Shown: one piece after another, positions 51,461-60,019 of the stretch
How positions within the stretch are numbered: position 1 is the stretch's first letter
Layout: every line of letters begins with the position of its first letter
Assembly (NCBI GenBank): GCA_963802375.1
Contig: CAWDIJ010000010.1
Span: 806,001 to 870,000, forward strand
Origin: JACDAN01 sp963802375
GTDB lineage: Bacteria; Actinomycetota; Thermoleophilia; Gaiellales; Gaiellaceae
Length of the DNA stretch: 64,000 nt
Direction: 5' to 3'
The notes under the pieces: model-generated
Seen by the model: only the letters and a program-made list of their open reading frames with translations
Databases searched by the model: none
Told to the model about the DNA's origin: nothing
Translations under genes and position numbers: made by a program

Positions 51461-52208
51461 AGGTGATGTCGCGCCTCCTGAGCCGCTCGGTGCCGGCGGC
51501 GCCGAGTGCGGCGATGTAGACCAGGGAGACTCCGACTCCCGGCCAGTACGAGAGCAGGTCCTCTCCGCCCGTCCCGTCCGCTGCGTCGAGTGCCTGGAAC
51601 GGGAGATACGGAACCGCGTCGTCGATGTCCAGCCAGCCGAAGACGCCGACGAGGAGCGTCTCGACGAGGAAGATCCAGACCAGCGTCCCGACGAGCGCTG
51701 CGACCTGGCTCTGGACGAGGACGCCGATCGCAACGCCCATCAGCCCCCAGAGCACCACGAGCAGGAGCATCTGGCCGGCGCGGACCGCGATGTCGGAATC
51801 GGCCAGGTGAAGCTCGACGTCGAGGGCCAGCAGCCACGGGATCCCGACCGCGGCGACCACGGCAAGCCCCAGGACGGCGAACAGGAGGGACAAGATCGTG
51901 GTCGAGACGGCCTTGGCGGCGGCGACTTGCTCGCGACGCGGTTCGCCGAGCACGGTCGGCGTGATCGTCCCGTGGCGAAACTCGTTCGTGACGATCGTAA
52001 TCCCGAGGATGATCGCGATCAGCGACGCGATTCCGGCAGCCTCCACGAGACCGAGCTGGAACTCGAGCAGCGGCCGGCGCTCGTCCTCCGCGGAGCCCGT
52101 GTCACCCGCGACTGCGATGCCCGTGAGCAGGACGATGACGCCGAGGTAGTACCACCAGCCCCGGGTCGTTCTCACCTTCAGCAGCTCGGCGCGGACGAGA
52201 TCGGTCAC
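51459..52208 (-). CDS. ABC-2 type permease
   Basis: 249 residues with six membrane segments. The opening DLVRAELLKVRTTRGWWYYLG is the amphipathic start of ABC-2 permeases, and NEFRHGTITPTVLGEPRR is the conserved cytoplasmic loop of the NatB/YhaP-like group. It forms a transporter with the ATPase upstream, which overlaps it by four bases (52205-52208). Substrate unknown; drug, antibiotic peptide or sodium export are typical of the group. Confidence 0.88.
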   Translation of the reverse strand: MTDLVRAELLKVRTTRGWWYYLGVIVLLTGIAVAGDTGSAEDERRPLLEFQLGLVEAAGIASLIAIILGITIVTNEFRHGTITPTVLGEPRREQVAAAKAVSTTILSLLFAVLGLAVVAAVGIPWLLALDVELHLADSDIAVRAGQMLLLVVLWGLMGVAIGVLVQSQVAALVGTLVWIFLVETLLVGVFGWLDIDDAVPYLPFQALDAADGTGGEDLLSYWPGVGVSLVYIAALGAAGTERLRRRDIT

Positions 52209-53089
52209 TCGGTCGTCTCCCCTCCGGTCAGCTCCAGGAAGACCTCCTCGAGCGTCGCGCGCTCGATCGCCAGCTCGTGGAGGACGACCCCGTTCGCGGC
52301 GGCGATCTCCCCGATGCGCTCCGGCGGCGTTTCGACCAAGAGCACGCCGTCGGCCTCGTTGACGGTCAGGCCTTCTGCCGACAGCAGCTCTCGCAGCTGC
52401 CCGGCGTCGGGCGAACGGACCCGGGTGGCTCCCTGGGCGCCGGCGAGCACTTCCGCCATCGCCGCCTGCTGGATGAGCCGTCCGCGGTGGATGATCACAA
52501 CGCGGTCGACGGTCTGGGCGACCTCGGCGAGCACGTGACTCGACACCAGGATCGTCCGCCCTTCCGCGGCCAGCGAGCGGAGCAGGTCTCGGAGCCAGCG
52601 GATCCCGGCAGGGTCGAGACCGTTCGCCGGCTCGTCCAGCACGAGCACCTCGGGATCGCCCAGGAGCGCCGCCGCAAGCCCCAGCCGCTGCCGCATCCCG
52701 AGCGAGTAGCCCTTCACCCGCCGCTTGGCCCCTGCGCTGAGCTCGACGAGCGAGAGCACCTCCTCGACCCGCGTCCGGGGAAGCCCGGCGGCGGTCGCCA
52801 GCACCCGAAGGTGGTTCCGGCCCGAGCGCCCTGGATGCACCTCGCTGGCCTCGAGCACCGCGCCGACCTGGTGCAACGGACGCGACAGCTGCCGATACGG
52901 CACGCCGAGGACGACGGTCCGGCCGGCGTCGGGGTGCACCAGGCCGAGAATCGAGCGGAGCGTCGTCGACTTGCCGGCGCCGTTCGGCCCCAAGAACCCG
53001 GTGATCGTGCCGGGCTCGACGCGGAAGCTCAGCCCGGCGACGGCCTGCGTCTTCCCGAACCGCTTGCTGAGGTTCTCGACCTCGATCAC
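52205..53089 (-). CDS. ABC transporter ATPase
   Basis: 294 residues. Walker A GPNGAGKST, signature SLGMRQRLGLAAALLG, Walker B VLVLDEPANGLDP, H-loop SSHVLAE: a DrrA/NatA-like export ATPase with a C-terminal regulatory extension of about 80 residues. GTG 53089 shares GTGA with the yjbQ stop. Works with the ABC-2 permease downstream. Confidence 0.93.
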   Translation of the reverse strand: MIEVENLSKRFGKTQAVAGLSFRVEPGTITGFLGPNGAGKSTTLRSILGLVHPDAGRTVVLGVPYRQLSRPLHQVGAVLEASEVHPGRSGRNHLRVLATAAGLPRTRVEEVLSLVELSAGAKRRVKGYSLGMRQRLGLAAALLGDPEVLVLDEPANGLDPAGIRWLRDLLRSLAAEGRTILVSSHVLAEVAQTVDRVVIIHRGRLIQQAAMAEVLAGAQGATRVRSPDAGQLRELLSAEGLTVNEADGVLLVETPPERIGEIAAANGVVLHELAIERATLEEVFLELTGGETTE

Positions 53090-53481
53090 GAGAGGAAGGA
53101 GACCAAAACCGTGCGGTCGCGAGGCCCGTCGAGCTCGCAGAAGAAGATCCCTTGCCAGGTGCCGAGCGCGAGCTGCCCGTCCTCGACCGGCACGACGACC
53201 TGAGGCCCCATCAGCGCGGCACGGATGTGCGCGGGCCCGTTCTCCTCTCCCGCCTCGACGTGCTCCCATCCCCACCCGTCAGCGACGAGGCGTTCGAGCG
53301 CCCGCTCGAAGTCGCGGGCGACCGCGGGATCCGCGTGCTCGTTGATGGTCACGCCGGCCGTCGTGTGGGGGATGAAGACGAGCACCGCGGCGGCGTCCGT
53401 CCCCTCCACGGCAGCCTGCACCTCGCGCGTGATCTCGAGCAGCTGCGTGCGCCGCTCGGTGCGGACGGAGATCTGGCGCAC
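53086..53481 (-). CDS. yjbQ: YjbQ/UPF0047 family protein
   Basis: 131 residues. FIPHTTAGVTINEHADPAV and NGPAHIRAALMG are the conserved His-rich motifs of the family; E. coli YjbQ has a weak thiamine-phosphate-synthase activity. The usual size. It overlaps the ABC ATPase by four bases. Its start is 17 bases from structured element A copy 2, which faces the other way. Confidence 0.85.
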   Translation of the reverse strand: MRQISVRTERRTQLLEITREVQAAVEGTDAAAVLVFIPHTTAGVTINEHADPAVARDFERALERLVADGWGWEHVEAGEENGPAHIRAALMGPQVVVPVEDGQLALGTWQGIFFCELDGPRDRTVLVSFLS

Positions 53482-53498
53482 CCGTCTATCCTAAGCGT

Positions 53499-53660
53499 GT
53501 GCCTCTACAAGCAACACACGCCTGCTTCTCGCCCGCGATCACGCGGCGCCGGAGCCGACCCTCCACCTCACCAAGGCTCTTGAGCCTTGGCTCGGCGGAG
53601 TGCGCGCTCCGGCTTGGTGCTCGCGACCGAGAAGCGGGGCAGTGTCACTTGCAGAGGCAC
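53499..53660 (+). repeat. Structured repeat element A, copy 2 (5' of the M3-like peptidase)
   Basis: 162 bp, about 86% identical to copy 1 and in the same orientation relative to the downstream gene. Ends GTGCCTCT and AGAGGCAC. Stems with changes that keep pairing relative to copy 1: GCTTCTCG/CGAGAAGC, GCCGGAG/CTCCGGC, central CCAAGGCTC/GAGCCTTGG. AGAGG (53653-53657) is the ribosome-binding site of the GTG at 53663. A TATCCT -10 at 53487-53492 would start an RNA near the element's first base. Confidence 0.85.
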
Positions 53661-53662
53661 TA

Positions 53663-55159
53663 GTGGCCAGCGCCCCTCCCACCAGCCAGGAGCTGGACAC
53701 CTACCGCGAGCGCATCGACCGCTTCATTGCCGAGCTCGACGAGGAGTACTACCTCCACTACGCGGGTCACAAGGACACGCTCGACCTCAAGGAGCTCTAC
53801 GAGTCCTACCCCGACCTCTCGGAGCTCGAGCGGGCCCAGGCACTCGGCGAGGCGACGAACGGGGACGCCGGCGTGTCGGAGCTCTGGCGCTTCGCCTCGG
53901 AGAACTACCTCGCGGAGCTGACACGCGACCACGCCGAGAAGAGCGCCGCCCTCGAGGCCCAGCTCGAGGCCACCGTCGACGGCGAGACGATCGGCTACCG
54001 GATGATCCGGCCGACGGTCGCGAACGAGGAGGACCGAGCCAAGCGGCACCGTCTCGAGGAAGCGCGGAACCGGCTGACCGAGGAGCACATCAACCCGGTC
54101 CACATCGACGGCATCGCGACGCTGAACGAGGCCGTGCCGCGGCTCGGCTCGCCGACCTACGCCGACCTCTACCGCCGTTTTGGCTTCCGGCTGGACGAGC
54201 TCGCCGACCAGTGTCGCGCCGTCCTCGAGTCGACCGAGGCGCTCTACGAGCAGGAGGCCGACAAGCTGTTCCGCGCGCGAGCCGGAGTCGGTTTGGGCGA
54301 GGCCGAGCGCTGGGATGTCGCTCGCGTCTTCCGCGCACCCGCTTGGGACGAGGCGTTTCCCGCCGAGAAGATGATGCCCGCGCTCGAGGTCTCGCTCGCC
54401 GACCTCGGGATCGATCTGCGCTCGCAGCAGAACGTCGAGCTGGACATCGAGCAGCGGCCGAAGAAGAGCCCGCGCGCGTTCTGCGCGCCGATCGAGGTGC
54501 CGGGCCGTGTCGTGCTCGTGATCCAGCCGATGGGCGGCGCCGACGACTGGCGCGCGCTCTTCCACGAGGCCGGCCACACGGAGCACTACGCCCACGTCAA
54601 CCCGGACCTGCCCGTCGAGGCCAGGCGCCTCGGCGACGTGTCGATCACGGAGGCGTGGGCGACCATGCTGGAGCACTTCCTCCTAGAGCCCGGCTGGCTC
54701 GCCAGCCGCCTGGACTTCCCGCGCCCCAACGAGTTCGCGGCCGAGTCCGCGGCCGGCTCGCTCTACCTCCTGCGCCGCTACTGCGGCAAGCTGCTGTACG
54801 AGCTCGAGTTCCACGCGGCGAGGGAGCTGGACGAGAAGGCGATGTCGTCGCGCTACGTCGAGCTGCTCGGAAACGCCCTGAAGATCGAGCCGAGCCCGAC
54901 GGACTACGTCGGCGACATCGACCCCAGCTTCTACGTCACCGGGTACCTCCGCTCGTGGGCGCTCCAGGCGCAGCTCCGCAACCACTTCCGGGACCGCTTC
55001 GGCTCGTCGTGGTTCTCGAGCCGCGAGGCCGGAAGCATGCTCCGGGAGCTCTGGGGCGAGGGCAGCCGGCTGAACGCGGACGAGCTGCTCGCCGACGTGG
55101 CCGGCGAAGAGCTCGAGATGGAAGCGTTCGCCGAGAGCCTCCGCGAGCTGCTGAAGTAG
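53663..55159 (+). CDS. M3-like metallopeptidase
   Basis: 498 residues. Mostly helical with HEAGH at 301-305 and the third zinc ligand Glu330 (SITEAWATMLEH), the M3/oligoendopeptidase arrangement (HExGH). Cytosolic, no signal peptide. GTG 53663 is preceded by AGAGG from the repeat element. The frame is open 21 codons upstream into the element, and that stretch resembles the same open stretch before rsmI only because the DNA repeat is shared. Overlaps the DoxX-like gene by one base. Confidence 0.85.
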   Translation: MASAPPTSQELDTYRERIDRFIAELDEEYYLHYAGHKDTLDLKELYESYPDLSELERAQALGEATNGDAGVSELWRFASENYLAELTRDHAEKSAALEAQLEATVDGETIGYRMIRPTVANEEDRAKRHRLEEARNRLTEEHINPVHIDGIATLNEAVPRLGSPTYADLYRRFGFRLDELADQCRAVLESTEALYEQEADKLFRARAGVGLGEAERWDVARVFRAPAWDEAFPAEKMMPALEVSLADLGIDLRSQQNVELDIEQRPKKSPRAFCAPIEVPGRVVLVIQPMGGADDWRALFHEAGHTEHYAHVNPDLPVEARRLGDVSITEAWATMLEHFLLEPGWLASRLDFPRPNEFAAESAAGSLYLLRRYCGKLLYELEFHAARELDEKAMSSRYVELLGNALKIEPSPTDYVGDIDPSFYVTGYLRSWALQAQLRNHFRDRFGSSWFSSREAGSMLRELWGEGSRLNADELLADVAGEELEMEAFAESLRELLK

Positions 55160-55539
55160 TGCAGCGGCAGTTCGGACGCCGGTTCGCCTCGGCGGCCGTC
55201 GCCGGAGTCTGGCTCTACCACGGCGCGTGGTGCAAGCTCCTGGGCGGCTGCCCGGAGCAGGTCGACGTCGTGGCGTCCGTGCCCTGGCTTCGCGGCCACC
55301 GAGCGAAGCCGGTGCTCCTCGCGATCGGTGTCGTCGAGACCGCGCTCGCAGTCTGGGTCGTCAGCGGCCGGCGACCCCGGGCTGCGGCCGCAGTCGGCAC
55401 TGCGCTGGTCGCAGGGATGAATGCCGGCGGTCTGATCTTCGGCCGACGTCACCTCCCAGCCCCGAACACGATGCTCGCTGAGAATGCCGCTTTTCTGGCG
55501 CTCGCGTGGCTCGCCGCCGAGGAGGACGCCCGCGCCTGA
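55159..55539 (+). CDS. DoxX-like membrane protein
   Basis: 126 residues with four membrane segments. VWLYHGAWCKLLGG and a late PNTMLAENAAFLALAWL are as in DoxX-like families of unknown role. Start GTG 55159 overlaps the peptidase stop (TAGTG). Overlaps the next gene by 56 bases if that gene starts at its first ATG. Confidence 0.7.
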   Translation: MQRQFGRRFASAAVAGVWLYHGAWCKLLGGCPEQVDVVASVPWLRGHRAKPVLLAIGVVETALAVWVVSGRRPRAAAAVGTALVAGMNAGGLIFGRRHLPAPNTMLAENAAFLALAWLAAEEDARA

Positions 55540-56401
55540 GACGGCCTGGCTGGGCGGGCGGATCGACGGGCGCGAGGGAGGCCCGGAGCTGCTGTTCGGG
55601 CAGATGTACGAGGACAGCGCCGTGGAGCTCGAGGCTTTCGAGCCGGGCGGACGCATCTTCTGCATCGCCTCGGCCGGATGCACGTCGTTCGACCTGGCCG
55701 CCCGCGGCGACGAGGTGACCGCGGTCGACGTCAATCCGGTGCAGATCGCATACGTGCGCCGGCGCCTCGCCGGCGGGGCGCTGGAGCGAGGACGGATCGA
55801 CAGGCGGTTCGACCGGATGCGGCAGATTGCTCCCGTGCTCGGCTGGACACGCGCGACGCTCGAGCGCTTTTGCGGCCTCGACCGGACGGGCGAGCAGCTC
55901 GAGTTCTGGCGCCGCCGCCTCGACACACGCCGGCTGCGCTTCGCGCTGGCGGCCACCTTCAGCCCGAGGCTGCTTCGGCGTGCCTACGACTTGCCGTTCG
56001 TCGATGTCCTTCCGGCTCGATTCGATCGCATCCTCCGGCGGCGGCTCGAGCAGGGATTCGGTCGTCACCCGAACGCTCGGAACCCGTTCGCATCGGCGCT
56101 GCTGCTCGGCCGTCCGAGGGAGACCACGCCGGCGCGGCTCGCCATAGAAACGGCGGACGCGATCGAGTACCTCGAAGCCTGTGCACCGGGCAACTTCGAC
56201 GGGATCACGCTGTCGAACATCCTCGACGGAGCGGACGCCGAGTACGGCCCCCGCCTTTTCGACGCCGTTCGTCGGGCGGCTGCCCCGGGAGCCGTCGTGA
56301 TCCTGCGGAGCCTCCGTGAGCCCGCCGCCGACGAAGAGGCCAGATGGGCCGCCAAGGACCGGGCGCTCATCTGGGGCAGCATCCGGGTCGAGCGTCTCTG
56401 A
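55484..56401 (+). CDS. DUF3419 (BtaA-like) S-adenosylmethionine-dependent protein
   Basis: 305 residues. FGQMYEDSAVELEAF and IFCIASAGCTSFDLAARGDEVTAVDVNPVQIAYVRRRL are the DUF3419 signature; the second is a SAM site. BtaA in this family transfers the 3-amino-3-carboxypropyl group of SAM to diacylglycerol (betaine lipid). ITLSNILDGA and a final strand complete the fold. The first 17 residues after ATG 55484 overlap the DoxX-like gene and look non-conserved, so the true start may be later. Confidence 0.75.
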   Translation: MPLFWRSRGSPPRRTPAPETAWLGGRIDGREGGPELLFGQMYEDSAVELEAFEPGGRIFCIASAGCTSFDLAARGDEVTAVDVNPVQIAYVRRRLAGGALERGRIDRRFDRMRQIAPVLGWTRATLERFCGLDRTGEQLEFWRRRLDTRRLRFALAATFSPRLLRRAYDLPFVDVLPARFDRILRRRLEQGFGRHPNARNPFASALLLGRPRETTPARLAIETADAIEYLEACAPGNFDGITLSNILDGADAEYGPRLFDAVRRAAAPGAVVILRSLREPAADEEARWAAKDRALIWGSIRVERL

Positions 56402-57120
56402 TGGGATACCGGCTCCGCCGCCATCATTTCGCCGTGTCGGCCCATTTCCGGCACAGCCTGGTGCTCGCATACGCGCTGCCGGCGCCTGCCCTCGAGCCGC
56501 TCTTGCCGCCGACGCTCGAGCCCGACCGTCATGGAGACCTCGGCTTCGCCGCGGCAGCGTTCGTTCAGACCGAGCGCATGCGACCGTCGTTGCTACCCGG
56601 CGCGCTCGGCCTCGACTTCTTCCTCGGCGGCTACCGGATCTTCGTGAGGGTGGCGGGTCGGCCCAGCCTGCGCGGCCTCTACATCCTCCGCAGCGACACC
56701 GACCGTCGGCTTCTGACGTTCTTCGGCAACCTCCTCACCTCGTACCGATACCGCACTGTCGATGCCGGCTTCCGCCTCGACGATGAGCTGCTGCACGTCG
56801 ACGTCAGGCCCGGCGTGAGCGTCACCGCCGACCTGAGCCTGATGCCGGGGCCGCTGCCTCGGGATTCGCCATTCGGCAGCCTCGAGGAGGCCCGGCGTTT
56901 CGCGGGGCCGCTTCCCTACACGTTCCACCACGAGCCCGAGACTGGTCGCCTCCTCAGCGTCCGTGGGACGAGAAGCACCTGGGATCCGCAGCCGGTCGCC
57001 GTCGAGGTGCGCGAACTCGACTTCTTCTCCGCAGTCCCGTTCGGGATCGAGCCGATCCTCGCAAACGCCTTCTACGTGAGCGACATCGACTACCGCTGGG
57101 AGCGCGGCCGGGTCGTCTAG
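56401..57120 (+). CDS. DUF2071/YqjF-like protein
   Basis: 239 residues. The layout (HSLVLAYALPAPALEPLLPPTLEPDRHGDLGFAAAAFVQTERMRP, later YRYRTVDAGFRL) resembles YqjF/DUF2071 proteins, which share the acetoacetate-decarboxylase fold; the catalytic Lys of that enzyme is not obvious. ATG overlaps the DUF3419 stop by one base (TGATG), so the two are coupled. Its stop shares CTAG with the convergent ferritin gene. Confidence 0.65.
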   Translation: MGYRLRRHHFAVSAHFRHSLVLAYALPAPALEPLLPPTLEPDRHGDLGFAAAAFVQTERMRPSLLPGALGLDFFLGGYRIFVRVAGRPSLRGLYILRSDTDRRLLTFFGNLLTSYRYRTVDAGFRLDDELLHVDVRPGVSVTADLSLMPGPLPRDSPFGSLEEARRFAGPLPYTFHHEPETGRLLSVRGTRSTWDPQPVAVEVRELDFFSAVPFGIEPILANAFYVSDIDYRWERGRVV

Positions 57121-57644
57121 AGCGCGCCCCCGGCCGCAGGCGGGGCGCCCGCCTCGAGCGGGCTGTCCTCGTCGCCCGTCCGCGCGAGGATCTCCTCGAC
57201 GAGGAGCAGGTTGTCGCCGGCGCGCTCCAAGGTGGCCAGCAGATGCGACATCGACGACACCTCTTCGCGCTGCTCCTGGAGGAACCAGTGGAGGAATTGC
57301 TCGCCGACGAGCTTCCCCTCCTTGCGTGCCAGCTCGACGAGCGCGACGATCTGTTCCGTGACGCGCTTCTCCTGCTCGAGGGCGAGGGCAACGGGCTCGC
57401 GGGCGTCGCCGAAGTCGGTCTTGGGCGCCTCGACCCCCGGGATGCGTACGTCTTCGTCCGCATCGAGGAGGAACTGCACCATCATCATCGCGTGGTTCCG
57501 CTCCTCGACCGCCTGGCGGTAGAAGTGGGCGGCGAGCTGCGGCAGCGACTCCCCGTCGAAGTGCACCGCGATCGCGATGTACTGCTGCGACGCGGCGTAC
57601 TCATACGCGATCTGCTCGTTGAGTGACTCGGCGAAGCCGGGCAT
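57117..57644 (-). CDS. Ferritin
   Basis: 175 residues. Four-helix ferritin with the complete ferroxidase set: Glu15, Tyr22, Glu48, His51 (EERNHAMMM), Glu92 and Glu124/Gln125. It resembles mycobacterial BfrB-type ferritin without heme. The last 25 residues are Gly/Ala/Pro-rich. Stores iron as a 24-mer. Overlaps the convergent DUF2071-like gene by four bases. Confidence 0.93.
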   Translation of the reverse strand: MPGFAESLNEQIAYEYAASQQYIAIAVHFDGESLPQLAAHFYRQAVEERNHAMMMVQFLLDADEDVRIPGVEAPKTDFGDAREPVALALEQEKRVTEQIVALVELARKEGKLVGEQFLHWFLQEQREEVSSMSHLLATLERAGDNLLLVEEILARTGDEDSPLEAGAPPAAGGAL

Positions 57645-57690
57645 CGGCGCGACTCTACTGCGTCCCCACTTGACCGCTCGGGACGTGTCT

Positions 57691-57725
57691 TGGGGTCTGA
57701 CCCCAGGACCTGTCCGTTTGGACGG
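57691..57725. other. Two palindromes upstream of the cPGS-like gene
   Basis: TGGGGTCTGACCCCA (57691-57705; 7-bp arms) and, nearby, GTCCGTTTGGAC with overlapping CCGTTTGGACGG. They lie 50-85 bases upstream of the gene at 57776. Either could be an operator; a 15-mer of the first type also recalls REP-like sequences. Confidence 0.4.
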
Positions 57726-57763
57726 TTCGAGCCGGATGCGCCTACGACGTCCTGGAAACTGAA

Positions 57764-57769
57764 TAGGCT
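57764..57769 (+). promoter_or_regulatory. -10 of the cPGS-arcC operon (leaderless)
   Basis: TAGGCT lies six bases before the ATG at 57776, with no ribosome-binding site between, so the mRNA should begin at the start codon. The hexamer equals the one before moaA. Confidence 0.5.
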
Positions 57770-57775
57770 TTATTC

Positions 57776-59116
57776 ATGGATCGAAGACGGCTCGTGATCG
57801 TCGGCGCCGCGGGTCGCGACTTCCACAACTTCAACGTCGTCTACCGCGGCCGCGAGGAGTACGAGGTCGTTGCCTTCACGGCGACGCAGATCCCGAACAT
57901 CGAGGGCCGCCGCTATCCAGCCGAGCTCGCCGGCCACCTCTATCCGGCCGGGATCCCGATCTACCCCGAGTCCAAGCTGGACGAGCTGGTGCGCGACAAC
58001 GACATCGACGAGGTCGTGTTCTCGTACTCGGACGTCACCCACGAGCACGTGATGCACATCGGCTCGCGCGTCCTGGCCGCCGGCGCCTCGTACAGCCTGC
58101 TGTCGCCGCACCGCACCATGCTGACCTCGTCCAAGCCGGCCGTCGCCGTCTGCGCGGTGCGCACCGGCTCCGGCAAGAGCCAGACGACGCGCCACATCGC
58201 GAAGGTGCTGCGGGACGCGGGCAAGCGCGTCGCCGTCCTCCGGCACCCGATGCCGTACGGCGACCTGACGAAGCAGGCGGTGCAGCGATTCGCCGACTAC
58301 GCCGACCTGGACGCGGCCGACGCGACCATCGAGGAGCGGGAGGAGTACGAGCCGCACATCGCCGAGGGCAACGTCGTCTTCGCAGGGATCGACTACGCCG
58401 CGATCCTCGACCAGGCCGAGCAGGAAGCGGACGTGATCCTCTGGGACGGCGGGAACAACGACACGCCGTTCGTGAAGCCGAACCTCCACGTCGTCGTCGT
58501 CGACCCGCACCGCGCCGGCCACGAGCTCCGCTACCACCCCGGCGAGACGAACCTCCGAATGGCGGACGTGTGCGTCGTGAACAAGGTCGATACCGCGCCG
58601 CCCGAGGGCGTCGAGACGGTGTTGGACTCGATCCGGTGGGCCAATCCCGACGCGAAGGTCGTGCTGGCGGCGTCCCCGTTCCTCCTGGAGGAGAACGGCG
58701 AGACGATTGCCGGGAAGCGCGTGCTCGCGATCGAGGACGGCCCGACCCTGACGCACGGCGAGATGGCGTACGGCGCCGCGGTGCTCGCGGCCAAGGCGAA
58801 CGGCGCCGCCGAGCTCGTCGATCCCCGGCCGTTCGCGGTCGGCTCGATCGCGAAGACGCTGGAGGAGTACCCGCACATCACGGAGCTGCTCCCGGCCATG
58901 GGCTACGGCCGCAAGCAGATGGACGAGCTCAAGGAGACGATCGCGCGGTCCGACGCAGACGTCGTCGTGATCGGGACGCCGATCGACCTGCGACGCGTCG
59001 TCGAATTCGACAAGCCGGCGCTCCGCGTCACCTACCGCCTGCAGGAGCTCGGCGAGCCGACCCTGGCCGACCTGCTCGCCGAGCGCGGGCTGATCGGCGA
59101 CAAAGCGCTCGTTTGA
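57776..59116 (+). CDS. Cyclic 2,3-diphosphoglycerate synthetase-like P-loop protein
   Basis: 446 residues. An N-terminal Rossmann-like part (LVIVGAAGRDFHNFNVVYR), then a P-loop at 131-135 (RTGSGKSQTT), ILWDGGNNDTPF, VVDPHRAGHE and NKVD, a GTPase-like base motif. This is the cPGS-like family known from methanogens and found in other bacteria next to carbamate kinase, as here. Cyclic diphosphoglycerate is a thermoprotectant and phosphate store in archaea; the bacterial role is unproven. Stop overlaps arcC by four bases (TTGA). Confidence 0.8.
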   Translation: MDRRRLVIVGAAGRDFHNFNVVYRGREEYEVVAFTATQIPNIEGRRYPAELAGHLYPAGIPIYPESKLDELVRDNDIDEVVFSYSDVTHEHVMHIGSRVLAAGASYSLLSPHRTMLTSSKPAVAVCAVRTGSGKSQTTRHIAKVLRDAGKRVAVLRHPMPYGDLTKQAVQRFADYADLDAADATIEEREEYEPHIAEGNVVFAGIDYAAILDQAEQEADVILWDGGNNDTPFVKPNLHVVVVDPHRAGHELRYHPGETNLRMADVCVVNKVDTAPPEGVETVLDSIRWANPDAKVVLAASPFLLEENGETIAGKRVLAIEDGPTLTHGEMAYGAAVLAAKANGAAELVDPRPFAVGSIAKTLEEYPHITELLPAMGYGRKQMDELKETIARSDADVVVIGTPIDLRRVVEFDKPALRVTYRLQELGEPTLADLLAERGLIGDKALV

Positions 59117-60019
59117 CGACCGTGCTCGCGCTGGGCGGGAACGCCCTGATCCGCGCAGGCGACAAAGGCACCGCAGCCGAGCAGGCAGCACGGCTCCGCG
59201 AGACCGCCGAGGCGCTCGCGCCGCTGCTCCGGGAGGCTGACCTCGTGATCACGCACGGCAACGGGCCGCAGGTCGGGAACGAGCTCCTGCGTCAGGAGCG
59301 CTCGGCCGACGAGGTGCCTCCGCTCCCGCTCTACCTCGCGGTGGCCCACACCCAAGCGCAGATCGGGTCGCTGATCGAGACCGAGCTCGGACCCGCCGCC
59401 GGCCGGCCGGTCACCTGCCTGCTCACGCATGTCGTCGTCGAGGAGACCGACCCGGCCTTCGACCGCCCGACGAAGCCGATCGGACCGTTCTACTCGGGCG
59501 AGCAGGCACGGGCGCTGGAGGCCGAGCGCGGCTGGCGGCTCGTCGAGGAGCACGGCCGGGGCTGGCGCCGGGCCGTTCCCTCCCCCGTGCCGCTCGAGAT
59601 TGTCGAGGCCGACCAGATCCGCGCGCTGCTCGCCGCGGGAACCGTTCCGGTCGCGTGCGGCGGGGGCGGGATCCCGGTCGTGCGGCGTGACGGGCGTCTC
59701 CACGGCGTGGACGCCGTGATCGACAAGGATCGCGCGTCGGCGGTGCTCGCCGCCGAGCTTGGAGCCGAACGGCTCCTGATCCTCAGCGATGTGCGCGTCC
59801 GTCAAGCGGGGCTTCGGGACACCGGCGGAGGAAGAGCTCCGCGAGCTGACGGCAGAGCAGGCGGAGGAGCTGCTGCCCGACCTCGCCGAAGGCTCGATGC
59901 GGCCGAAGGTCGAGGCCGCGATCTCGACCGCCAGGGCGGGCGGGGAGACGATCATCACCTCGCTCGACGGCGTCGAGGCGGCCCTACGCGGAGAGGCTGG
60001 CACGAAGGTAGGGCCGTGA
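59113..60019 (+). pseudogene. arcC: Carbamate kinase, frameshifted
   Basis: Amino-acid kinase fold: VLALGGNALIRAGDKG, THGNGPQVGNELLRQ, CGGGGIPVV, GVDAVIDKDRASAVLAAELGAERLLILSDV. At about 59797-59803 the frame breaks; the conserved remainder (RGFGTPAEEELRELTAEQAEELLP ... GSMRPKVEAA ... GETIITSL) is in the next frame. Removing one base in GTCCGTC restores a perfect family match. The start (TTG 59113, or GTG 59122) and stop (GTGA with the next gene) are intact, so this could be a sequencing error or a recent mutation. Confidence 0.85.
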
